Positions 8,895 to 17,942 are shown, counted from the first letter of the stretch. The stretch is DNA of 64,000 nt from Burkholderiales bacterium (GCA_028868995.1 JAGWTH010000002.1:62001-126000); one strand, 5' to 3'. A program made the numbers and translations. Notes: generated from the letters alone by a model not told the origin.

Positions 8895-9800
8895 ATGAGA
8901 CTGGAAGACTTGCGCTACTTCGTGGCCGTGGCCGAGGAAGGACACGTCGGTCGCGCCGCGCAACGCCTGGGTGTGACCCAGCCCGCGCTGACCAAGGGCG
9001 TGCAGCGGCTGGAGCACAGCCTCGACCTGCGGCTGTTCGAGCGCGGACCCAAGGGCATGACGCTCACCAGCGTGGGCAGTGTCTTCTTCGAGCGGGCCCG
9101 CCACCTGTGCGTGGGGCTGGACGAAGCGGTGCAGGAGGCCGGCGACTTGCACCTGGGTGCCATTGGCACGATCCGCGTCGGCGTTTCGCCCCTGTTCGCC
9201 GACGGCCTCGTCGGCGAGACGTTCGCGCAGTTGCTGCGGCAGCGTCCGGGTGCCAGGGCGCGCCTGACCATCAGCCTCAACGACTCGCTGCTCGGTTTGC
9301 TGCGGCTCGGTGATCTCGACCTGTCCGTGAACGCACTGCAGGAGGCGACCCCGGACGACCTAGACCAGCGGCCGCTGTTCGATGACGAGCTTTGCGTGGT
9401 GGCCCGGGAGGGCCATCCCCTGCTGGCGCGCTCCCGGCTGCGCCTGGAAGACCTGGCAGACACCGGCTGGGCGCTGCCCGGCCCCGAGGTGCTGGCGCGG
9501 CGACGGGTCGAGTCCCGGCTGGCGGAGCACCGCATGGCACCGCCGCGCGTGGTGCTGCGGCTGGACAACTCGGTCACCCTGTCGACGTCCGTGCTGCGGG
9601 GCAGCGACCTGCTCGGTGTCATGAGCCGCTTCTCGCTGCGCTCGCCGGCCGGCAGCGGGCTGGTGCCGCTGCCCATCGCCGATGCCACCTGGCCGCGGAC
9701 CATCGGCGTGGTGACCCGGCGCGGCGCATACCTTTCGCCGCTGGTGACCCGCTTCATCGAACTGCTCCAGGAGCGTTCCGGGGAGTTCAGGGCGGGCTGA
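8895..9800 (+). CDS. LysR-family transcriptional regulator
   Basis: 301 residues. The N-terminus MRLEDLRYFVAVAEEGHVGRAAQRLGVTQPALTK is the winged helix-turn-helix of LysR proteins, followed by an effector-binding domain of two Rossmann-like lobes. The start is taken at the first Met of the HTH; the ORF-track start sixteen codons earlier would overlap the divergent dehydrogenase promoter. It probably controls the divergent acyl-CoA dehydrogenase and perhaps the Bug/acyl-CoA ligase pair just downstream. It ends three bases before the stop of the convergent Bug gene. Confidence 0.92.
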   Translation: MRLEDLRYFVAVAEEGHVGRAAQRLGVTQPALTKGVQRLEHSLDLRLFERGPKGMTLTSVGSVFFERARHLCVGLDEAVQEAGDLHLGAIGTIRVGVSPLFADGLVGETFAQLLRQRPGARARLTISLNDSLLGLLRLGDLDLSVNALQEATPDDLDQRPLFDDELCVVAREGHPLLARSRLRLEDLADTGWALPGPEVLARRRVESRLAEHRMAPPRVVLRLDNSVTLSTSVLRGSDLLGVMSRFSLRSPAGSGLVPLPIADATWPRTIGVVTRRGAYLSPLVTRFIELLQERSGEFRAG

Positions 9801-9803
9801 CCG

Positions 9804-10778
9804 TCACGACGCCAGGTTCAGCTTGCGGATGAGGGGCGCGTAGCGCTGTGCCTCGTCCAGCATGAACTGGCGCATCTGTGCCGGGGTGTCCGGGATCGCG
9901 ACGAAACCTTCTCGGTCGAACAGCTGGCGCACCTCGGGCGCGGCGAGCGCGGCGCGCACCGACTGGTTGAGCCGCGCGACCACGTCGGGCGGCGTGTTGC
10001 GCGGCGCGACCAGCCCGGACCAGCTTCCGGCATCGAAGTCGGGCTGGCCGAGTTCGGAGATGCTGGGCACCTGGGGCAAGGTGGGCGCGCGCTTGCGACT
10101 GGTGACGGCGAGCGGCACGACCTTGCGGGTGCGGATGAAGGCCAGGGCCGGGCCGACTGCGATGATGCCCAGGTCGATCTGCCCGCTGATCAGGTCGGTC
10201 AGCACGTTGGCCCCGCCCTTGTAGGGCACATGGAGTAAGTCCATTCCGAAGCGGTCCTTGACCATCTCCATGGCCAGGTGCATGGAGGTGCCCACGCCGG
10301 GGGAACCGTAGGACAGCCGGCCGCCCTTGGCGCGCTGCTGCAGCTGCGCGAAACTGGTGATGCCCGAGCGGGGGGAGGCCAGGATCACGTGCGGGGCGAT
10401 GCTCATGCGCGAGATCGGCGCGAAGTCCTCCAACGGGTCGTAGTCGAGGTGCTTGTAGAGGCTGCGCGCGACGGCCAGGTTGCCGCCGTACATCAGCAGG
10501 GTCAGGCCGTCGGGCCGGGCCCGGGCGACGCGGCTGGCAGCGATGTTGCCGCCCGCTCCTGCCACGTTGTCGATGATCACCGGCTGCCCCAGGTCGGATG
10601 CCATGGCCTTGCCCACCAGGCGGGCGACGGCGTCGAACTGCCCGCCTGCGGAGAAGGGCACCACGATGGTCACCGGTCCGGATGGATAGGGGGAGGCCGC
10701 GCGCGATGCGAGCGGGATGGCCCCGGCGGCGGCCATGAGGCCCAGGATCCATTGGCGGCGCTGCAAAGTGACGGTCAT
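9804..10778 (-). CDS. Bug/TctC-type tripartite tricarboxylate solute-binding protein
   Basis: 324 residues. The N-terminal RRQWILGLMAAAGAIPL has a twin-arginine look and ends in an ASRAAS cleavage region, so the product is periplasmic. The mature protein starts YPSGPVTIVVPFSAGGQFD and contains VIIDNVAGAGGNIAA and a VPYKGGANVLTDLISGQIDL motif, all typical of Bug proteins that bind carboxylates such as tricarboxylates or nicotinate. AGGAG precedes the ATG by eight bases. No TctA/TctB membrane partners are nearby. It is divergent from an acyl-CoA ligase, which may activate the imported acid. Confidence 0.92.
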   Translation of the reverse strand: MTVTLQRRQWILGLMAAAGAIPLASRAASPYPSGPVTIVVPFSAGGQFDAVARLVGKAMASDLGQPVIIDNVAGAGGNIAASRVARARPDGLTLLMYGGNLAVARSLYKHLDYDPLEDFAPISRMSIAPHVILASPRSGITSFAQLQQRAKGGRLSYGSPGVGTSMHLAMEMVKDRFGMDLLHVPYKGGANVLTDLISGQIDLGIIAVGPALAFIRTRKVVPLAVTSRKRAPTLPQVPSISELGQPDFDAGSWSGLVAPRNTPPDVVARLNQSVRAALAAPEVRQLFDREGFVAIPDTPAQMRQFMLDEAQRYAPLIRKLNLAS

Positions 10779-10857
10779 GTCGTCTCCTGTTCGTTGTTCT
10801 GCCCTGGCAGTGTGAACGCGCAGCGCCGCCCGTTCGATACCGAGGGTCGTGAATTCG

Positions 10858-10899
10858 ATAACGCCGCGGAATCGCACCGGCCATAACGCCGCGGCATCG
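10858..10899. promoter_or_regulatory. Direct repeat in divergent Bug/acyl-CoA ligase promoter
   Basis: The 17-base sequence ATAACGCCGCGGNATCG occurs twice, at 10858-10874 and 10883-10899, a start-to-start distance of 25 bases, inside the 193-base divergent promoter. The copies differ only at the N position. Tandem near-identical sites about two and a half helical turns apart suit a LysR-type activator; the gene at 8895 is the nearest candidate. That binding role is inferred. Confidence 0.45.
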
Positions 10900-10971
10900 G
10901 GCCGGCCGGTTTGCTTATCGGCCCGCGGCGCGGCGGCTCCTAGCATCCCGGCTGCTTCACAGGAGACTCGA

Positions 10972-12528
10972 ATGAACCAGGGCCGCTTCATCAGCCGCAA
11001 CGCCAGATATTTCCCGGACCATCCGGCGGTCATCTTCGAAGACCGCGTGATGACCTTCCGGCAGCTCGACGAACGCTCCAACCGCCTTGCCAACGCCTTG
11101 ATCGGCCTGGGGCTGCGCAAGGGGGATCGGGTGGCGTTCCAGATGTCCAACCGGCCGGCCATCGTCGAGATCGAATGCGCGTTGTACAAGGCCGGCCTGG
11201 TCCGCGTCCCGCTCAACGCGCGGCTCGCGCCGGCTGAAGTGGTGGACGTCATCGCCAACGGCGACCCGAGGGTGTTCATCGTCGGTGACTCGCACGCGGG
11301 GGCCGTGCAGGAGCTGCTCGGCCAACTGGGATCCGTGGAACATTTCGTCTCGGCGGGCAACCGGGTAGCCGGCTGGCATGAATACGAAGGCCTGCTGGCC
11401 CGAGCCGCGGTCATCAATCCCGATATCCCCATGCAGCCGGAAGACCTGGCCGTGCTGCACTACACCTCCGGCTCCACGGGCAAGCTGAAAGCCGCGATGC
11501 AGACGGTGGGCAACCGCATGTCGCACCTGCGCAAGGTGGCCATGCACCGCATGCGCGTGGCGCCCGGCGACGTTCTCCTGCTCAGCGGACCGCTCACCCA
11601 CGCGAGCGGTATGTTCCTGCAGCCCTTCCTGTACCAGGGCGGCGCGATCCTGATCCAGGAGCGCTTCGATCCCGAGGCCCTGCTGGCGGCCGTGGAGCGC
11701 TGGCGGGTGACCTATACGTTCATGGTGCCCACGATGCTGAACCGGCTCGCCACCTTTCCGCAGCTGCACCGCCACGACCTCGCCAGCCTCAAGCAGGTCG
11801 CATACGGCGGCGCGCCCATGGCGCCGGCGCGCATCCGCGAAGCCTGGGAGGCGATCGGGCCGGTGCTGTCCCAGGGCTACGGCGGCGGCGAGACGACCGG
11901 CGGACTGATCCTGCTGTCGACCGGTGACCATGCCGGCGCGGTGCGCGGCGCGCCGCAACGCCTCGCCTCCTGCGGGCGGCCGATCGGCGAATCCGAGGTG
12001 CGCGTGGTCGACGAGCAGGGAATCCCCGTGCGCGGGGATGCGGTCGGCGAGATCGTGGTTCGCGGGCCGGACGTCTTTGCGGGCTACTGGCGCGAGCCGG
12101 AGCTCACGCGCGGCGCGTTCGATGCCGACGGCTGGCTGCACACCGGCGACCTGGCCCGGGTGGACGACGAGGGCTACATCTACATCGTCGACCGCAGCAA
12201 GGACATGATCATCTCCGGCGGCTTCAACGTCTATCCCACCGAGGTGGAGCAGGCGCTGTACAGCCATCCGGCGGTCTACGAAGCCTGCGTCGTGGGCGTG
12301 CCGGACGACACCTGGGGCGAAGCGGTCAAGGCAGTGGTGGTCCTGCGGCCCGGACAGGATGCCTCCGAAGCGGACCTCGTGCGCCACTGCCGCGAGTTGC
12401 TGGCGGACTTCAAGAAGCCGCGCTCGGTCGAATTCGTCGCGGACCTGCCCCGCAACCCGAACGGCAAGCTGTCGCGCAAGCTGGTGCGCGAGCCTTTCTG
12501 GGCTGGGCGCGATCGACGCGTGGGCTAA
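10972..12528 (+). CDS. AMP-dependent acyl-CoA synthetase/ligase
   Basis: 518 residues. Motifs of the ANL superfamily are present in order: the P-loop-like YTSGSTGKLKAAM near residue 165, the GYGGGETTGG region, GWLHTGDLARVDDEGY, DRSKDMIISGGFNVYPTEVE and the C-terminal catalytic Lys in NGKLSRKL. The enzyme adenylates a carboxylic acid and transfers it to CoA in the cytoplasm. The start is set by AGGAGA eight bases upstream of ATG. Its divergent Bug partner and the nearby acyl-CoA dehydrogenase suggest uptake, activation and oxidation of one organic acid. Confidence 0.92.
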   Translation: MNQGRFISRNARYFPDHPAVIFEDRVMTFRQLDERSNRLANALIGLGLRKGDRVAFQMSNRPAIVEIECALYKAGLVRVPLNARLAPAEVVDVIANGDPRVFIVGDSHAGAVQELLGQLGSVEHFVSAGNRVAGWHEYEGLLARAAVINPDIPMQPEDLAVLHYTSGSTGKLKAAMQTVGNRMSHLRKVAMHRMRVAPGDVLLLSGPLTHASGMFLQPFLYQGGAILIQERFDPEALLAAVERWRVTYTFMVPTMLNRLATFPQLHRHDLASLKQVAYGGAPMAPARIREAWEAIGPVLSQGYGGGETTGGLILLSTGDHAGAVRGAPQRLASCGRPIGESEVRVVDEQGIPVRGDAVGEIVVRGPDVFAGYWREPELTRGAFDADGWLHTGDLARVDDEGYIYIVDRSKDMIISGGFNVYPTEVEQALYSHPAVYEACVVGVPDDTWGEAVKAVVVLRPGQDASEADLVRHCRELLADFKKPRSVEFVADLPRNPNGKLSRKLVREPFWAGRDRRVG

Positions 12529-12549
12529 CTGCGCGGCGAGGCGCCGGCG

Positions 12550-13206
12550 CTAGCCCTGGTCCGGTTCCTTGCCCGACGACCAGCGCGGCAACGTGAAGCC
12601 GGTGACGAGCGCCGTCACGCGCAGGCCGGTGGCCACGGCCGCGCCCACCAGCAGCGCGGGCCCGGGCTGCACGCCCGCCTGCTGGGAGAGCACCAGCACC
12701 CATCCCCCCGCGAAAGCGCAGACCGCATACGGTCGGTGATCGCGCAGGGCCGTGGGGATCTCGTTGCAGACGATGTCGCGCAGCACGCCGCCGAAGGTGG
12801 CGGTGATCACCCCCATCAGCACGGCCACGATGCCGGGCAGGCCCTGGGCCAGCGCGAGCTGCGTGCCGGTGGCGCTGAACAGGCCCAGGCCGAGGGCGTC
12901 CGGCCACTGCATCGCCCTCTCGGTCGGGGCGAAATGGCGGGCGCGCAGGAAGGCCATCGCCGCCACGGTCAGCCCCAGCAGGGCCCACAGCCATTCCGAA
13001 TGCTCCACCCAGAAGAAGGGGCGCCGATCGAGCAGCACGTCGCGCAGCGTGCCGCCGCCGAACGCGGCCAGGCCCGCGACCACGCCCACGCCGACGGCGT
13101 CCAGCCGCTTGCGGGCCGCCTCGAGCAGGCCCGACAGCGCGAAGGCAAGGGTGGCGGCGGCCTCGACGAGGGTCTGCAGCAGGGTCAGGAGGGGAGGGTG
13201 GGGCAT
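12550..13206 (-). CDS. TRIC-like cation channel family protein (UPF0126)
   Basis: 218 residues, the usual length of the YicG/UPF0126 family. Two copies of the family repeat are visible: GLLEAARKRLDAVGVGVVAGLAAFGGGTLRDVLL near residue 25 and MGVITATFGGVLRDIVCNEIP near residue 115. About seven membrane helices place it in the inner membrane. Prokaryotic TRIC proteins are potassium-permeable channels; some relatives have been linked to glycine transport. The ORF track starts far upstream, but MPHPPLLTLLQ is the natural start. It is convergent with the acyl-CoA ligase. Confidence 0.88.
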   Translation of the reverse strand: MPHPPLLTLLQTLVEAAATLAFALSGLLEAARKRLDAVGVGVVAGLAAFGGGTLRDVLLDRRPFFWVEHSEWLWALLGLTVAAMAFLRARHFAPTERAMQWPDALGLGLFSATGTQLALAQGLPGIVAVLMGVITATFGGVLRDIVCNEIPTALRDHRPYAVCAFAGGWVLVLSQQAGVQPGPALLVGAAVATGLRVTALVTGFTLPRWSSGKEPDQG

Positions 13207-13333
13207 GGCGGGATTGTCCCTGTCCCGCAGGCAGGCCGCCAGGGACCCGGTCCGGCGCCGATGGTGATAGCGTTCGGGGTGTCGCGGCCGCACCGGACGC
13301 CGGCCGCACCCAGCAACCCAAGGAGACCCCCGC

Positions 13334-13789
13334 ATGATCGCGACCCGCCCCCTGTTCGAACTGAGACTGCACGTGCCGCAGGTGCTGGACATCGGCGACA
13401 CGCCGCAGGGCCGGCGGCGCATCGCCACCGTGGCGGGCGGCGAGTTCCACGGCGAGCGCCTGCGGGGCGTGGCGGTGGGCGCGCCGGGCGGCGACTGGAT
13501 GGTCGTGCGCAACGACGGTGTCACCGTGCTCGACGTGCGCGTGCTGCTGCGCACCGACGACGGCGAGCACATCTACATGTCCTACCGCGGCGTGCGCCAC
13601 GGGCCGGCGGACGTGATGGCGAAGCTGGCGGCCGGCGAAGCGGTCGACCCGGCGAGCTACTACTTCCGCATCACGCCGATCTTCGAGACGGCGTCGAAGA
13701 AGTACGACTGGATCAACAAGATCGTCGCGGTGGGCACGGGGCGGCGCGAGCCGACCGGGCCGATCTACACCGTCGAGGAAGTGCTGTAG
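13334..13789 (+). CDS. DUF3237 domain-containing protein
   Basis: 151 residues with no signal peptide. The sequence matches DUF3237: RRIATVAGGEFHGERLRG near residue 35, GGDWMVVRNDG, a central VRVLLRTDDGEHIYMSYRG strand and YFRITPIFETAS near the end. The fold is a small beta-barrel of unknown activity. AGGAG lies eight bases upstream of the ATG. A second, more divergent DUF3237 gene is at 24189. The following YbhB-like gene starts 42 bases later and may be co-transcribed. Confidence 0.88.
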   Translation: MIATRPLFELRLHVPQVLDIGDTPQGRRRIATVAGGEFHGERLRGVAVGAPGGDWMVVRNDGVTVLDVRVLLRTDDGEHIYMSYRGVRHGPADVMAKLAAGEAVDPASYYFRITPIFETASKKYDWINKIVAVGTGRREPTGPIYTVEEVL

Positions 13790-13831
13790 CCGGCCCGCCT
13801 TTCATCCACCTTCCACCCGGAGAACCAGACC

Positions 13832-14323
13832 ATGGATTTCGTCCTTCGCAGTTCCAGCTTCGTGGAGCAGGGCAGCCTGCCCAGGGAACAGGTCCACCAC
13901 GCCATGGGGGCCGGCGGCCAGAACGTGTCGCCCGACCTGAGCTGGAGCGGCGCCCCCGCCGGCACGAAGAGCTTCGCGCTCACCCTGTACGACCCCGACG
14001 CCCCCACCGGCTCCGGCTGGTGGCACTGGGTCGTCTACGACCTCCCGGCCAGCGCCACCGGCCTGCCCAAGGGCGCCGGCGCCGCCGGCGGTGCGCAGCT
14101 GCCCCAGGGCGCGAAGCAGGGCCGCACCGACTTCGGCAGCAAGGAATACGGCGGCGCCGCGCCGCCGCCCGGCCACGGGCCGCACCGCTACATCTTCACG
14201 CTGTACGCGCTCAACGTCGACAAGCTCGACGTGCCCGAGGACGCATCGGCCGCCTACGTGGGCTTCATGATCCACTTCGCGAAGATCGGCGAGGCGAAGC
14301 TGACGGCGCGGTACGAGCGGTAG
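13832..14323 (+). CDS. YbhB/YbcL family PEBP-like protein
   Basis: 163 residues, typical of the bacterial phosphatidylethanolamine-binding/Raf-kinase-inhibitor-like family. Signatures are NVSPDLSWSGAPAGTKSFALTLYDPDAP, HWVVYDLP and GPHRYIFTLYALNVDKLDV. It lacks a signal peptide, so it is probably cytoplasmic, like E. coli YbhB. The molecular function of the bacterial members is not settled. It sits in a short same-strand run with DUF3237 upstream and an RlpA-like lipoprotein ten bases downstream. Confidence 0.93.
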   Translation: MDFVLRSSSFVEQGSLPREQVHHAMGAGGQNVSPDLSWSGAPAGTKSFALTLYDPDAPTGSGWWHWVVYDLPASATGLPKGAGAAGGAQLPQGAKQGRTDFGSKEYGGAAPPPGHGPHRYIFTLYALNVDKLDVPEDASAAYVGFMIHFAKIGEAKLTARYER

Positions 14324-14333
14324 CCGAGGAGGG

Positions 14334-14777
14334 ATGCGAACGCTGCGTTTCCTCGAACGCTTTGCCTGGCACAACCTCGGCAGGGTGGCGATCGCCGCCC
14401 TGCTGGCGGTGCTGGCCGGCTGTTCCACCGTGCGGCAGGGGCCGGTGTCCGCGCCCGACGCGCCGCCCTCGTCCAGGCCGTCGGGCGTCGAGATCGGCCG
14501 CGGCACGGCGTCCTGGTACGGGCCGGGGTTTCGCGGCAGGCGCACCGCCAGCGGCGAGCCCTTCGACGACAGCGACCTGACCGCCGCACACCGCACGCTT
14601 CCCTTCGGCAGTCGCGTGCTCGTGCGCAATGTGCGCAACGGCCGGGAGGTGGTCGTGCGCATCAACGATCGCGGGCCCTGGAAGCGGGGCCGCATCATCG
14701 ACCTGAGCAGGGCGGCGGCCGCGGCGCTGGACATGCTGCAGGCCGGCGAGGCTCCCGTCGTCCTGCTGACACCTTGA
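14334..14777 (+). CDS. RlpA-like lipoprotein (double-psi beta-barrel)
   Basis: 147 residues. A signal sequence with lipobox LAVLAGC predicts an outer-membrane lipoprotein with Cys at about residue 29. The rest is the RlpA domain: GTASWYGPGFRGRRTASGEPFD, LPFGSRVLVRNVRNG and RINDRGPWKRGRIIDLS with the catalytic Asp region. RlpA proteins cleave naked glycan strands at septa; this short form has no SPOR domain. GAGGAGGG abuts the ATG. It overlaps the next gene by four bases. Confidence 0.9.
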   Translation: MRTLRFLERFAWHNLGRVAIAALLAVLAGCSTVRQGPVSAPDAPPSSRPSGVEIGRGTASWYGPGFRGRRTASGEPFDDSDLTAAHRTLPFGSRVLVRNVRNGREVVVRINDRGPWKRGRIIDLSRAAAAALDMLQAGEAPVVLLTP

Positions 14778-15046
14778 ACCCGCCGTCCTACTGGCTCTAC
14801 CTGCTCGAATGCGAGGGGGGCGTCTACTACGCCGGTATCGCTCTGGACGTGGAGCAGCGCTTCTATCGGCACCTGTTCGGCGTCGGCGCGAAGTTCACGC
14901 GGGCGAGGCCGCCCGTGCGGGTGGTGGCGGCGAGGGAGTACCCGAACAAGTCGCAGGCACTGCGCGCGGAGCTGCAGCTGAAGGCCCTGCCCCGGTCCGC
15001 CAAGGTCGCCTTCTTCTCGCTCCCGCCTGCGGTCGGCCAGGGTTAG
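14774..15046 (+). CDS. GIY-YIG nuclease family protein (UPF0213-like)
   Basis: 90 residues, starting with TTG at 14774, which overlaps the stop of the RlpA gene; this coupling supports the non-ATG start. WLYLLECEGGVYYAGIALDVEQRFYRHLFGVGAKFTR is the compact GIY-YIG core with the Tyr pair, the catalytic Arg (RFYRH) and a following AKFTR loop. Single-domain members of this kind resemble YhbQ, a small DNA endonuclease. The metal-binding Glu may be the one in LRAELQLKAL. The physiological role is unknown. Confidence 0.88.
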   Translation: MNPPSYWLYLLECEGGVYYAGIALDVEQRFYRHLFGVGAKFTRARPPVRVVAAREYPNKSQALRAELQLKALPRSAKVAFFSLPPAVGQG

Positions 15047-15074
15047 CCGGCCCGCGTCGTCCGGCGCAGGTGCT

Positions 15075-16211
15075 TCAGTCGATCGGCCAGGGCATCTGCT
15101 TCGGCAAGCCGTCCAGCGCGGGCACGGAGGGCTCGCGGCCGGGAGCGTCGGGGCGCGGCGCACGTCGGTCGACCCCGCGCCACCACGGCTCGACGGCCTG
15201 CGCATGCGCAGGTTCCACGGCTTCTCCGAGGCGGGGCATCACCAGCTGCGCCCCGAGCTTCGGCGCCAGCTCCAGCAGCGTTTCGGCGGGTTCGTCCCAG
15301 GCATGCATCGCCAGGCTGAAGGTGCCCCAGTGGACCGGCAGCAAGGGCGCGCCACCCAGCAGCCTCTGGGCCTCCAGCGCGTTCTGGGGACCGAGGTGGA
15401 TGTCGCCCCAGGCCGGATGGAAGGCGCCGACTTCCAGCATCACGAGGTCGAACGGCCCCAGGCGCTCGCGAATGGAGGCGTATTCCGTGGTCAGGCCGGT
15501 ATCGCCGCTGAAGAACACGCCGTGGCGCTGCGTGCGCAGCACCAGGGAAGACCAGAGCGTCGCGTTGCGGTCCTTCAGTCCGCGGCCCGAGAAGTGCTGC
15601 GAGGGCGCGGCCGTCACCGTCAGGTCCGTTCCGGGCAGGCGGTGCGACTCCCACCAGTCCAGCTCGGTGATGCGTTCGGTCGGCACACCCCAGGCCTGGA
15701 GGTGTACGCCGACCCCGAGCGAGGTGACGAAGGGCACGTCGACGAGGGCCAGCTCGCGGATGGTGGCGTAGTCCAGGTGGTCGTAGTGGTCGTGCGAGAC
15801 CAGCACCAGGTCGACCGGCGGCATCTTGCGCAGGGGCACCGGCACGGGCTGGAAGCGCTTCGGACCGGCGAAGCGCGAGGGCGAAGCGCGCGGACCCCAG
15901 ACCGGATCGGTGAGCACCCGCAGGCCGTCGATCTCGACCAGCAGCGTGGAGTGTCCGAGCCAGGTCACGCGCAGGCCGCTGGCCGGCGCACGCGACCAGG
16001 TGTCCCGCGGATCCATGGCGGGCAGCGGCGCGGCCGGCACCCGACGTTCCCCGCCGCAGAGGAAGTCCTTGAGCGAGGGCATCGTGGCCAGCGGATCGCG
16101 CAGCCCGGCCAGCACCGGATGCACGTTGCGGAAGCGGCCGTCGGCCCACAAGGGCGAAGCCTGCATGCGTTCCAGCCGCGCACCTGCGGCCCTGCTGCCG
16201 AGCGATTTCAT
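15075..16211 (-). CDS. MBL-fold hydrolase (NAPE-PLD/UlaG-like)
   Basis: 378 residues from MKSLGSRAAG. The metal-binding HxHxDH signature is clear as VSHDHYDHLD, preceded by WLGHSTLLVEIDG and DPVWGPRASPS and followed by PSQHFSGRGLKDRN, HPAWGDIHLGP and LPVHWGTF. This arrangement is that of the N-acylphosphatidylethanolamine phospholipase D-like and UlaG-like zinc hydrolases. No signal peptide is evident. A slightly longer start (MHGESMKSLG) is possible. The substrate is not deducible. It is divergent from the amino-acid transporter operon. Confidence 0.88.
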   Translation of the reverse strand: MKSLGSRAAGARLERMQASPLWADGRFRNVHPVLAGLRDPLATMPSLKDFLCGGERRVPAAPLPAMDPRDTWSRAPASGLRVTWLGHSTLLVEIDGLRVLTDPVWGPRASPSRFAGPKRFQPVPVPLRKMPPVDLVLVSHDHYDHLDYATIRELALVDVPFVTSLGVGVHLQAWGVPTERITELDWWESHRLPGTDLTVTAAPSQHFSGRGLKDRNATLWSSLVLRTQRHGVFFSGDTGLTTEYASIRERLGPFDLVMLEVGAFHPAWGDIHLGPQNALEAQRLLGGAPLLPVHWGTFSLAMHAWDEPAETLLELAPKLGAQLVMPRLGEAVEPAHAQAVEPWWRGVDRRAPRPDAPGREPSVPALDGLPKQMPWPID

Positions 16212-16373
16212 GGATTCCCCGTGCATGGACGCGCAGCTCGCGTCCGTGGCCCACAGGATACGCGCGCGCGTGAATTCGTGGGCATCATGAACCCGGGCCA
16301 TTCGCGGGCCTGCGCTCGTCCCGCGCAGGACTGCGATACATTCGTCGCCGGTATCCACCCACCGAGAGAATCC

Positions 16374-17276
16374 ATGGCTATCCTGTCCGTCCTGAAAGCC
16401 ACGGTGGTCGCACTGGCCGTTGCCGCCTGTGCGCCGCTCCTTGCGCAAGGCACGCCCATCGATGCGGCGGCCTTCGACGCGCTGGTCGCGCACGGCCCCG
16501 TTGCCGACCCCGCCACCATCGCGGCGAACCAGTGGGCCAGCAAGATCAAGCAGGCCGGCACGCTGCGCCTGGGCGCCACCCAGACGTCGAACCTCTTCTC
16601 GCAGCTCAACGAAAAGGACGGCCGGATCCGCGGTTTCGATGCGGGCCTGGCCCAGCTCCTGACTCGCTACATCCTGGGCGACGGGTCCAGGTACCGTTTC
16701 ACGCAGGTCACTTCGTCCACGCGCGAACAGGTTCTCGTCAACGACCAGGTGGACATGGTGCTGGCCACCTATTCGATCACCCCGGCCCGCGCGGAGAAGA
16801 TTTCCTTCGCCGGGCCTTACTACACCTCGCAGGCGGGGGTGCTGGTCAAGTCAGGCAACCAGGCGATCCAGTCCTATCACGATCTCGCCGGCAAGAGGGT
16901 CGCCACCCAGGCCGGGTCGACGGGGCCCGCGATCCTTGCGCAGTTCGCGCCCAAGGCCGTCGTGCAGGAGTTCCAGACCCACCAGGAAGCCCTCGACGCC
17001 CTGCGCCAGGGACGCGTGGACGCCTACGTGACCGACTACACGCTGCTGCTCAATGCCTTGAGCCTCGGCACGGGCGATACGCATCTGGCGGGCGCACCCT
17101 TCGGTCCGCAGGACCCGTACGGCATCGGGCTGCCCAAGGGCTCGGACGGCGTGGCCTTCGTCAATGCCTTCCTGAAGAAGATCGAGGCGGACGGCACCTG
17201 GGCCAGGCTGTGGAAGGTGACCATCGGGCAGCGCACCGGCAGCACGAACGTTCCGGCGCCGCCCCCGCTTCCTTGA
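16374..17276 (+). CDS. Amino-acid ABC transporter solute-binding protein
   Basis: 300 residues. The signal peptide MAILSVLKATVVALAVAACAPLLAQG directs it to the periplasm. The mature part has the family-3 binding-protein layout: GTLRLGATQTSNLFSQ, DAGLAQLLTRYILG, VDMVLATYSITPARAEKISFAGPYY and VATQAGSTGPAI. These proteins bind polar amino acids, often glutamate/aspartate. It is the first gene of an operon, with the first permease starting three bases after its stop. No ATPase gene follows. Confidence 0.9.
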   Translation: MAILSVLKATVVALAVAACAPLLAQGTPIDAAAFDALVAHGPVADPATIAANQWASKIKQAGTLRLGATQTSNLFSQLNEKDGRIRGFDAGLAQLLTRYILGDGSRYRFTQVTSSTREQVLVNDQVDMVLATYSITPARAEKISFAGPYYTSQAGVLVKSGNQAIQSYHDLAGKRVATQAGSTGPAILAQFAPKAVVQEFQTHQEALDALRQGRVDAYVTDYTLLLNALSLGTGDTHLAGAPFGPQDPYGIGLPKGSDGVAFVNAFLKKIEADGTWARLWKVTIGQRTGSTNVPAPPPLP

Positions 17277-17279
17277 CCG

Positions 17280-17942
17280 ATGGGCAGTGTCATCCGGCTC
17301 CTGGCCGAGGACGGGCCGGCCTTCGGTCAGGCCCTTTTGCTCACATGGAAGCTCACGGCCCTGTCGTTCGTGGCCGGCTTCGCGCTGGGCCTGGTCGTGA
17401 CGGTGGCCCGGCTCCTGCCGCTGCGGCCGCTTCGTTTCGTGCTCACGGCCTACGTCGAGGTCTTCCGCAACATTCCGAGCGTCGCGCTGCTGATCTTCAT
17501 CGTGTTCGCGCTGCCGGATCTGCAGGTCCTGATCGACTATGAGCCGAGCGTGATCCTGACGCTCGCCCTGGTGTGCTCCGCGTTCACGGCGGACTACCTG
17601 CGCACGGGCATCAACACCGTCGGTCGCGGCCAGGTGGAGGCCGCCCGCAGCCTGGGCATGCGGCCGCTGGCCATCGTCACTTCGGTCTTGCTGCCGCAGG
17701 CGCTGCGCTCGGTGGTGCAGCCGATGACCTCGCTGCTCATCGCGCTGATGCTGTCGACTTCCCTGGCCTCGCAGGTCCCCCTCCCCGGCCGGGAACTCAC
17801 GGCGCTGGTGGCGAAGATCGCCAACGACTCCGCCGCCGGGATCTCCGCGTTCGCGGTGGCTGCCGCGATGTACCTGGCATCGGGCCTGCTCATTGCCTGG
17901 GCGGGCGCCCTCCTGGAAAAGAAGGTGCGGATCCTGCGATGA
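17280..17942 (+). CDS. Amino-acid ABC transporter permease
   Basis: 220 residues, about five membrane helices. The EAA loop that contacts the ATPase is EAARSLGMRPLAIVTSVLLPQALRSVV near residues 120-145, and FRNIPSVALLIFIVFALP is typical of the HisM/GltJ family. It starts three bases after the binding-protein stop and overlaps the next permease by four bases (ATGA), so the subunits are translationally coupled and probably form a heterodimeric channel. Confidence 0.92.
   Translation: MGSVIRLLAEDGPAFGQALLLTWKLTALSFVAGFALGLVVTVARLLPLRPLRFVLTAYVEVFRNIPSVALLIFIVFALPDLQVLIDYEPSVILTLALVCSAFTADYLRTGINTVGRGQVEAARSLGMRPLAIVTSVLLPQALRSVVQPMTSLLIALMLSTSLASQVPLPGRELTALVAKIANDSAAGISAFAVAAAMYLASGLLIAWAGALLEKKVRILR

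Noticed and set aside
13802-15205. 467-residue minus-strand ORF
   Set aside because: It is antisense to four recognisable genes (YbhB-like, RlpA-like, GIY-YIG) and shows no family motif.
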